Assembly (NCBI GenBank): GCA_017555925.1
Contig: JAFZFL010000210.1
Location: 1-10,787, forward strand
DNA from: Bacteroidales bacterium
GTDB lineage: Bacteria > Bacteroidota > Bacteroidia > Bacteroidales > UBA932
Length of the DNA: 10,787 nucleotides
Direction: 5' to 3'
Every line of letters begins with the position of its first letter. Within the stretch, counting starts at the first letter, position 1. Both the position numbers and the translations under genes were made by a program. This document shows positions 5,657 to 10,787 of the stretch, one piece after another. Under the pieces are notes generated by a model. That model made no database searches. It saw only the letters and a list, made by a program, of their open reading frames with translations, and was not told where the DNA came from.

Positions 5657-7738
5657 ATGAATAAGATTAACTCCATAATCATTCTCGTTTTGAGCATGTT
5701 GCTCTTCTGCAATAATGCGGCAGCTGTAAAAGCGGGAACAAAGATAGTAAAATATCGGCAACCTAATGGCTCTGTGGTCTATTTGAAAGTTTATGGAGAT
5801 GAGTTTTACGGGTATACAAAAAACATTTCTGGGGAGTTGGTAAATATAGGTCCCGACAGATATTTGCATAGAGTCTCTGCACAGCAAGACAAAAAAATAA
5901 CTCGTCATACCATGTATGAAAATGGCAGGGAACATCTTTTACGTGGTGCGCAGTGCATACTCCCTGATTCAGATGTAGCATACAATTCTTCAAAAATTAG
6001 AACCCGTTCCAACATGGTGGAGCAGCACCGTATGGAGTCTTTGGTCCTTCTTGTGGAGTTTGCAGATGTGAAGTTTACAATGAATGAGCCAAAGGAGTAT
6101 TTCAATTCAATGTTGAATGGTACGGCATTCTATGGTAATGGTGCTACAGGAAGTGCTGCAGAATACCTTAATGATAATTTTGGGGCAGGATATGACTTTT
6201 CGTTTAATGTTGAAGGAATAGTCACTCTGCCAGAAAAAATGGAGAGTTACGGTGCAAAAAATGAGTTCTTCAATGATGTCAATCCTGCAAAGATGGTTAG
6301 GGAGGCTTGTGAGATAGCCTCATCAATGGGGGTGGATTTTTCCATTTACGATTCGGATAATGATGGTGTGGCCGACAATGTGGCCATAATATTTGCTGGA
6401 TATAATGAGGCCGAGAGTGGTGACGGCTCGGCAATCTGGCCTCATTATGGAAATATTTCAAATGAAGATGTATTGCTGTCGGGAGTAAAAATAGGAGGAT
6501 ACTCCTGCAGCTCTGAGTATACGGGAGACAATACAGAGTTGAAACCTGCAACAATAGGTACTTTTTTGCATGAGTTCTGCCACTATCTTGGATTGCCCGA
6601 TATGTATGATGTCAATGGTGAGGTGGAGGGATTGTCGAATGCCCTTTATGGTTCGCTCTCAATAATGGATGCCGGTAACTACCTTAATGGTGGCAATACC
6701 CCTCCCTGTCTTACCTCTATAGAGCGTGAGATACTTGGCCTTGATGAGATAGAAGATCTTGTGCCGGGAAACAATTATACTCTGCAGCAACTTCCTTCCG
6801 CATCGCGTATATATAGGGCGGAATCGGATAATGACGGGGAGTATTTTTTTTTTGAGTGCCGTAATGCAACCGGATGGGACACTCACATTGGCGGTAGTGG
6901 AATGGTAGTATATCATATTGACAAGTCTCAAAATATAATAGCGGGAATCAGGTCAGATTTGAGGTGGAAGCATAATGTGATAAACAGTTATGCAGGGCAT
7001 GAGTGTGCAAAGGTGCTTTCTGTAAATAGTGATCTTTTTTTTCAGGGGTCGGACGGGAAAAATTCATTGTCGTACAATACTTTTCCCAATCTGAGGGATT
7101 GGAACGGAGGCGGAGTTGGAGTTTCGCTTGAGAATATAGCTTTTGCCAATGGAACTGTTACTTTCAGAACAGCCGCTGACATTGCTTTGAGGGATACGCT
7201 GCCCTATGCTGGGGATATTCGGGTAAGACCCTATCAAAAAGGGGCATTCATAGAGTGGACTCCTCTATATTATTGCAATGATAATGGCCGCTCCTCCAAG
7301 AATGGAGCAGGAGAGTGGGTTGTTACAGTAACGGATGTTGAGAGCAAGAGCGAACTATTCAGTTCTAATGTCATTTCATCATATGTTGCTGCAGAAAATC
7401 TGATGCCCGACAAAGAGTATATTGTTAAGGTCCACTATCTGCACAACCGGTTTATGGGTATGGGTAACTCAATACAATTCAGGACACTTCCTGTTTCATC
7501 CCAATTCCCATTTGTTGTTTTTAAGCAAATATACCTGGTTGGAGATGTATTGCATATTGATGTGCAGAATACAGAGAATCTGGTGAGAGGATGGGCTGTA
7601 AAGATAGATGGAAAGAGTATGTTGGATGAGTATTACACATTTTCCGCACCGGGAGAGTATCATGTTGAGGTGTTGCTCTATCTTTCTGATGCTTCTGTTG
7701 AGGTGATAAACAAGTTGGTGAAGGTAGATGAAAAATAG
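5657..7738 (+). CDS. Secreted M6-family (immune inhibitor A-like) metalloprotease
   Basis: A 693-residue zinc endopeptidase precursor. I chose ATG 5657 over an in-frame GTG at 5636, because it gives a clean signal peptide: N2K3, hydrophobic 6-17, cleavage after NNAAA. An N-terminal region with PNGSVVYLKVYGDEFYGY is typical of Bacteroidetes M6 proteins. The catalytic domain spans about 118-400, with the zinc motif H305EFCHYLGLPD315 (HExxHxxGxxD) and a Ca-binding-like D232SDNDGVAD240. A fibronectin III-like domain follows at about 510-612 and an Ig-like beta domain at 613-693. There is no obvious type IX secretion sorting tail. The gene carries runs of ten T (6844-6853) and eight T (7035-7042). 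It overlaps the following lipoprotein gene by 11 bases, so the two are probably one operon. Substrates are unknown; relatives degrade host or dietary proteins. Confidence 0.92.
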   Translation: MNKINSIIILVLSMLLFCNNAAAVKAGTKIVKYRQPNGSVVYLKVYGDEFYGYTKNISGELVNIGPDRYLHRVSAQQDKKITRHTMYENGREHLLRGAQCILPDSDVAYNSSKIRTRSNMVEQHRMESLVLLVEFADVKFTMNEPKEYFNSMLNGTAFYGNGATGSAAEYLNDNFGAGYDFSFNVEGIVTLPEKMESYGAKNEFFNDVNPAKMVREACEIASSMGVDFSIYDSDNDGVADNVAIIFAGYNEAESGDGSAIWPHYGNISNEDVLLSGVKIGGYSCSSEYTGDNTELKPATIGTFLHEFCHYLGLPDMYDVNGEVEGLSNALYGSLSIMDAGNYLNGGNTPPCLTSIEREILGLDEIEDLVPGNNYTLQQLPSASRIYRAESDNDGEYFFFECRNATGWDTHIGGSGMVVYHIDKSQNIIAGIRSDLRWKHNVINSYAGHECAKVLSVNSDLFFQGSDGKNSLSYNTFPNLRDWNGGGVGVSLENIAFANGTVTFRTAADIALRDTLPYAGDIRVRPYQKGAFIEWTPLYYCNDNGRSSKNGAGEWVVTVTDVESKSELFSSNVISSYVAAENLMPDKEYIVKVHYLHNRFMGMGNSIQFRTLPVSSQFPFVVFKQIYLVGDVLHIDVQNTENLVRGWAVKIDGKSMLDEYYTFSAPGEYHVEVLLYLSDASVEVINKLVKVDEK

Positions 7739-8207
7739 GTGTTTTATGATACGGAACTTTATGCATATTAAGGGAAATCATCTGGTTTATGCACTTCTTT
7801 TGTGCCTGCTTCCGTATGGATGCAATAAGAGTCCCAAAGGTCTCTCTGTTGAATCTGATAACTTTGAAAAGAGGAGTGCTGTAGGATTGGTTATAAATAA
7901 AAATTATGTCATCCAATTTAACAAAACCAGCTCCCAGTATGTATATAATATTAAGAGAAGGAGTGTGCGTATTCAGACTGATGATCAGAGCAAGTATGTT
8001 AATGCTCTATTCATTGATTATCCCGGAGTGGAGCCGCAGGTTGGCGATGCCGTTATGGTTGAGATAATTTACAGGGATAGAGCATCTGGACCGGAGACAA
8101 GATTGGTTGCAGCTATGCTTGTACTCAAACGGGAAGGGGGAAAGTGCTGGTTGTGGAATGAAGAGAAAAAGATTGGACTGGTTCTTGATAAGGAGTTGTT
8201 TGGCTAA
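7728..8207 (+). CDS. Hypothetical lipoprotein coupled to the M6 protease
   Basis: A protein of 159 residues at most that I do not recognise. LLPYGC forms a lipobox with C32, so it is probably a membrane-anchored lipoprotein. The first ATG overlaps the protease gene by 11 bases (it lies within the last codons before the TAG at 7736-7738). Two later ATGs at 7746 and 7761 would give shorter, more usual signal peptides (cysteine at 26 or 21) without overlap, and 7746 is a good alternative start. The mature part is short and beta-rich by appearance, with basic and aromatic stretches (QYVYNIKRRSVRIQ, then VGDAVMVEIIYRD and AAMLVLKREGGKCWLWNEEKK). The close coupling suggests a role with the protease, such as an inhibitor, chaperone or surface anchor; this is only inference. 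A perfect hairpin terminator follows. Confidence 0.8.
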   Translation: MKNRCFMIRNFMHIKGNHLVYALLLCLLPYGCNKSPKGLSVESDNFEKRSAVGLVINKNYVIQFNKTSSQYVYNIKRRSVRIQTDDQSKYVNALFIDYPGVEPQVGDAVMVEIIYRDRASGPETRLVAAMLVLKREGGKCWLWNEEKKIGLVLDKELFG

Positions 8208-8222
8208 TTGGCTAATGCTCAA

Positions 8223-8256
8223 AAAAAAGAAGTTGCTTAAGTTCAACTTCTTTTTT
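8223..8256. terminator. Perfect 13-bp bidirectional intrinsic terminator
   Basis: Bases 8223-8235 (six A, then GAAGTTG) are perfectly complementary to 8244-8256 (CAACTTC, then six T), with an 8-base loop CTTAAGTT. The T run ends the stem on the plus strand and the A run does the same on the minus strand. It lies 16 bases after the lipoprotein stop on the plus side and 20 bases after the Hc1-like stop on the minus side, so it can end both converging units. Confidence 0.85.
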
Positions 8257-8275
8257 AAAAGTAACAAAACTGTTA

Positions 8276-8452
8276 CTAGTTTTTAGCTGCTTCAACTGAA
8301 ACTTTTCTAAACTCTTTCATAAGTTTGCCAAGTTCAAGTGCAGATTTTCTTGCGCGTGTACCTGCTGCTTTGTTACCTTTAACCATCTGAGCCTCAGCGT
8401 CTTTTGAAAATGCTGCAAATTCAGCATTAATCTTCTCAATAAGTTCTTTCAT
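8276..8452 (-). CDS. Hc1/histone H1-like DNA-binding protein
   Basis: A 58-residue basic protein starting MKELIEKINAEFAAF and containing the very characteristic GNKAAGTRARKSALELGKLM (26-45) and KEFRKVSVEAAKN (46-58). This matches the small Hc1 / histone H1-like proteins found across Bacteroidetes, which are thought to bind DNA and help to organise the nucleoid. Helix-forming residues and many Lys/Arg with few aromatics fit that role. It contains no hydrophobic segment, so it is cytoplasmic. It has its own strong promoter-like site in the divergent region with the MarC gene, and ends at the perfect hairpin at 8223-8256. The gene is short enough to be missed by length-filtered gene calling. DNA binding here is inferred from the family. 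Confidence 0.92.
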   Translation of the reverse strand: MKELIEKINAEFAAFSKDAEAQMVKGNKAAGTRARKSALELGKLMKEFRKVSVEAAKN

Positions 8453-8486
8453 CACTGTACAGTTTTATAAAGTTAAATAATCGTTC

Positions 8487-8517
8487 TAAAATTATGATAA
8501 TTTTTTAACTTTACAAA
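8487..8517 (-). promoter_or_regulatory. Bacteroidetes-type promoter for the Hc1-like gene
   Basis: On the minus strand TTTG (8514-8517, the end of a T run) is followed after exactly 19 bases by TAATTTTA (8487-8494), matching the Bacteroides -33/-7 pattern with one mismatch at the last -7 base. A start of transcription near 8480 would give a leader of about 28 bases before the ATG at 8450-8452. The A-T-rich surroundings, including ten A at 8515-8524 on the plus strand, suit a strongly expressed nucleoid-protein gene. Confidence 0.55.
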
Positions 8518-8549
8518 AAAAAAATAACATTTTTAAGCAGCCGAACGAT

Positions 8550-9125
8550 ATGAGTTTCAGTATAAAAGAGATAGTCAGTGCCTTCATGGTACTCTTCGCC
8601 ATCATAGATATTACAGGGTCAATTCCTATTATAATTGATATAAAAAGTAAGGGTGGAAAGGTCAAGCCGCTCTTTGCTGCAATAGGCTCTCTTATACTCT
8701 TTATTCTATTCCTCATTGCTGGCGACGGATTGCTTTCTCTCTTTGGCGTGAATATAGAGTCTTTTGCGGTTGCCGGCTCAATAGTCATTTTTGTGCTCGC
8801 GCTTGAAATGATATTGGGCGTTGAACTGATGAAGAATGATGGACCTGGAGGGAGTGCAACACTTGTGCCTATAATATTTCCGTTGATTGCAGGAGCCGGA
8901 ACTCTTACAACTCTGCTCTCATTACGTGCAGAGTATGCTTTTGAAAATATAGTAGTGGCAATATTGCTCAATATGGTTGTAGTTTACTTTGTGTTAAGCA
9001 AACTCGAGTATATTGAGAAGTTTTTGGGTAAGGGTACAATATATGTCCTCAGAAAATTCTTTGGAATAATTCTGCTGGCAATTGCCATAAAACTCTTTGC
9101 AACAAATATAGCCTCCCTGTTCTGA
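8550..9125 (+). CDS. MarC family (UPF0056) integral membrane protein
   Basis: A 191-residue inner-membrane protein with six hydrophobic segments. Family features are AFMVLFAIIDITGSIPI (11-27), where D20xxG23 matches the DPxG-like motif of MarC, the second half-repeat FPLIAGAGTLTT (110-121, usually IPLxxGPG), and RKFFGIILLAIAIKLF (168-183) close to the C terminus. MarC proteins have no agreed function; the early link to multiple antibiotic resistance in E. coli was not upheld. Divergent from the Hc1-like gene; TAACTTTA at 8506-8513 could be its -7 box, but no good -33 partner is present. Its stop is separated from that of the M28 peptidase by a single base. The family call is firm and the role is unknown. 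Confidence 0.9.
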   Translation: MSFSIKEIVSAFMVLFAIIDITGSIPIIIDIKSKGGKVKPLFAAIGSLILFILFLIAGDGLLSLFGVNIESFAVAGSIVIFVLALEMILGVELMKNDGPGGSATLVPIIFPLIAGAGTLTTLLSLRAEYAFENIVVAILLNMVVVYFVLSKLEYIEKFLGKGTIYVLRKFFGIILLAIAIKLFATNIASLF

Positions 9126-9126
9126 A

Positions 9127-10787
9127 TCATTTGTACATACCCTCTCTGTTGAGCAGGTGGTCGAGATTGGCCAGATGGTATAACATAACAGCGGTTACAG
9201 TGGCAGAGTGCTCCTGATATTCAGGAATGCTCTTGTTGAAGAGATCGCTCTCTGTGTGCCATATCTCCATATATTGGAAATTGTAACCCTTCGGGTCTCC
9301 CAATTTGGGGTAGAATACAGGAACACCTTTTTTTGCAAATGGGGCATGGTCTGATCCTCCGCTTCTTTTTGGAAAGTCTGGCGCCTCCTCCTCTCTCTCT
9401 TTTACTTCAAAAGGAAAATCCGGATTAATTGAATTGAGAGCCGGCCCGATTGCTGCAAAATCTTCATACATTGCAGGTGGAACGGTTATTTCGTATGGAA
9501 CAAGCGGTCCTCCATCCCTATTGAAGTAATTTGAAATTTTCTTCAATTTGTCGGGATTGTTCTTTACAAAAAATTCAGAACCCAAAAGTCCGAACTCCTC
9601 GGCTGCCCAGAGGCAGAAAAGGATGGTGCGTTTAGGTTTGCCTCCGGCTTCTGAAATCAATCTCGCAGCTTCGAGGGTAGGAGTAATGCCTACACCGCAG
9701 TCAACACCGCCAGTAGCCGAATCAAATGAGTCAATGTGTCCGCCTGCCATTACATACTCGTCAGGATATTCACTCCCTTTCATTACACCAATAATGTTGT
9801 AGAACTTTACAGGACCCATTTTGAAATGGTTTCTGATGTCAAACTCCAACTGGAAATACTCCTTGCGCTCAACCATCTTCTTTATAATCTGATATTGCGC
9901 CTCATCGAGTTTGATATCCGGAAGATCCGGCAAATTGTCAAAACTCATATCCATAAGGTTATTCCTGTCATAGAGACAGGTCATAGGAACAGGTGCAGAT
10001 TGTATAATTCCCAAAATTCCAGCCTCTTTCATCTCCTTATAAAATAGTGCCGGTTTATCTATAAGCTTTATCAGCTCCTTCTTTTGTGGAATGTCAGGAT
10101 TCTTTTTGTTCTTTGATTTTTCAGGATTGGCTTCGGCCTCTCTTATGAGTTTGTCAACCATTCTGTTGTGAGCCTGAATCTCTTTGTTTTGTCTTGTTGC
10201 CTCGGTATTGAAAGCAATAGCCTCTGCACGTACTGAGTCGGCTTTGGCTGAGAAATCTATTGGCCATCCTCCGCTTCTGCCAGATATAAGTACCCAGGCA
10301 CCCTTTAATGTGCCCTTCATTCTGTCAAACTCCTCTTGAGTTTTAGGCTCAATTACAACGTGGCCACGTTCTACCCCTCTTGTGCCGGCTGTATACGACG
10401 GGGTAATGAAGTGGAGCGTCATTCCATTACCTCCTACCATCCTGCCGAACCATGGACCCCTGTTGAATCCAACAGGCAGTGTGCCAACTTCCTGCCGCCA
10501 TACATCAAGTCCCCACTTCCTGAACATATGCTCACACCAGTTCTCAACATTGGTACAGGCATCCGAACCTGTAATTCTGCCTCCAAAGCGGTGGCATAAA
10601 ATGTCAAGCCACTCAGTTGTGCGGTTATCTGTCTGTCCCAACTCTATTATTTTTGCAATAATGGGGTCGGTTGCTGTATATTCATTGGTTTCTGCTTGGT
10701 TTGACTCTCCCGAAGTGGTGGAGGCTGTTATTTGTGCGTATGCGTTTGGTGCTGACAATAATGCTGAAACAGCTATAATTGTATATA
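9127..10787 (-). CDS. Exported M28-family zinc peptidase, carboxypeptidase Q-like (5' end outside window)
   Basis: At least 552 residues of a secreted or periplasmic zinc exopeptidase. A TTG at 10756-10758 can be taken as a start, but the frame stays open to the edge and reads IIAVSALLSAPNAYAQI, a signal-peptide core with cleavage after AYA, so the true start lies beyond 10787. Numbering from that TTG, the co-catalytic metal motifs are H341 in GGHIDSFDS, D353 in GGVDCGVG, E387-E388 in WAAEEFGLLGS, D415 in NRDGG and H501 in IWHTESD, which fits the PGCP/carboxypeptidase Q type of M28. A PA-like domain precedes the catalytic part and carries a charged insert (roughly 185-240, rich in Lys, Glu and Asn). 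Cys354 replaces the Asp or Asn that usually follows the bridging aspartate. It probably releases amino acids from peptides. It converges on the MarC gene. Confidence 0.92.
   Translation of the reverse strand, partial: YTIIAVSALLSAPNAYAQITASTTSGESNQAETNEYTATDPIIAKIIELGQTDNRTTEWLDILCHRFGGRITGSDACTNVENWCEHMFRKWGLDVWRQEVGTLPVGFNRGPWFGRMVGGNGMTLHFITPSYTAGTRGVERGHVVIEPKTQEEFDRMKGTLKGAWVLISGRSGGWPIDFSAKADSVRAEAIAFNTEATRQNKEIQAHNRMVDKLIREAEANPEKSKNKKNPDIPQKKELIKLIDKPALFYKEMKEAGILGIIQSAPVPMTCLYDRNNLMDMSFDNLPDLPDIKLDEAQYQIIKKMVERKEYFQLEFDIRNHFKMGPVKFYNIIGVMKGSEYPDEYVMAGGHIDSFDSATGGVDCGVGITPTLEAARLISEAGGKPKRTILFCLWAAEEFGLLGSEFFVKNNPDKLKKISNYFNRDGGPLVPYEITVPPAMYEDFAAIGPALNSINPDFPFEVKEREEEAPDFPKRSGGSDHAPFAKKGVPVFYPKLGDPKGYNFQYMEIWHTESDLFNKSIPEYQEHSATVTAVMLYHLANLDHLLNREGMYK

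Noticed and set aside
8506..8513. TAACTTTA as a firm promoter for the MarC gene.
   Set aside because: The position 19 bases upstream reads GTTC, not TTTG, so only a half-site is visible.
8492..8971. Open frame of 159 codons antisense to the MarC gene.
   Set aside because: It is low-complexity (rich in Ser, Ile, Pro) and lies opposite a clear MarC gene, so it is a shadow frame.
10756..10758. TTG as the start of the M28 peptidase.
   Set aside because: It would cut into the hydrophobic core of the signal peptide, and the frame is open to the window edge, so the start is outside.

Overview
The window looks like chromosomal DNA from a member of the Bacteroidetes, most likely the order Bacteroidales. 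The evidence is a PCMD-domain exported protein, a 58-residue Hc1/histone H1-like protein, an M6 metalloprotease of the Bacteroidetes type, lipoproteins with short lipoboxes, weak or absent Shine-Dalgarno sequences, and promoter-like sites of the TTTG-N19..22-TAnnTTTG kind. The DNA is moderately AT-rich. I see no RNA genes, CRISPR array, insertion sequence or prophage. No stretch longer than 300 bases lacks a gene.

Layout. (1) 1-670, minus: 5' part of a stand-alone alanine racemase. (2) 868-1323, plus: a small lipocalin-like lipoprotein. (3) 4525 down to 1463, minus: a compact three-gene cassette made of a DPM1-like family 2 glycosyltransferase, a LAB_N membrane protein and an ArnT/GT39-like membrane glycosyltransferase. 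It converges on the lipoprotein gene across a stem-loop. (4) 4613-5584, minus: an exported PCMD-domain protein just upstream of that cassette. (5) 5657-8207, plus, divergent from the PCMD gene: a secreted M6 (immune inhibitor A-like) metalloprotease overlapping an unknown lipoprotein, ended by a perfect 13-bp hairpin. (6) 8276-8452, minus: the Hc1-like protein, divergent from (7) 8550-9125, plus: a MarC-family membrane protein. (8) 9127-10787, minus: an exported M28 zinc peptidase that runs off the right edge.

How the genes work together. The GT2, LAB_N and GT39 proteins fit one envelope pathway. The cytosolic enzyme would charge a polyprenyl phosphate with a sugar, the LAB_N protein (two ungapped repeats 121 residues apart, about 3+1+3 membrane segments) is a candidate to move or handle that lipid, and the GT39 enzyme would transfer the sugar to an acceptor such as lipid A on the periplasmic side. 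The roles of the GT2 and GT39 proteins come from family knowledge; the flippase role is inference. The other genes mostly encode envelope or secreted products: two lipoproteins, a PCMD protein and two secreted metallopeptidases.

Nothing here is an obvious new defence or mobile system. The best candidates for new biology are the duplicated LAB_N protein in its glycosyltransferase cassette and the unknown lipoprotein translationally linked to the M6 protease. Both ends of the window cut genes, so alanine racemase lacks its C-terminal half and the M28 peptidase lacks its start codon.
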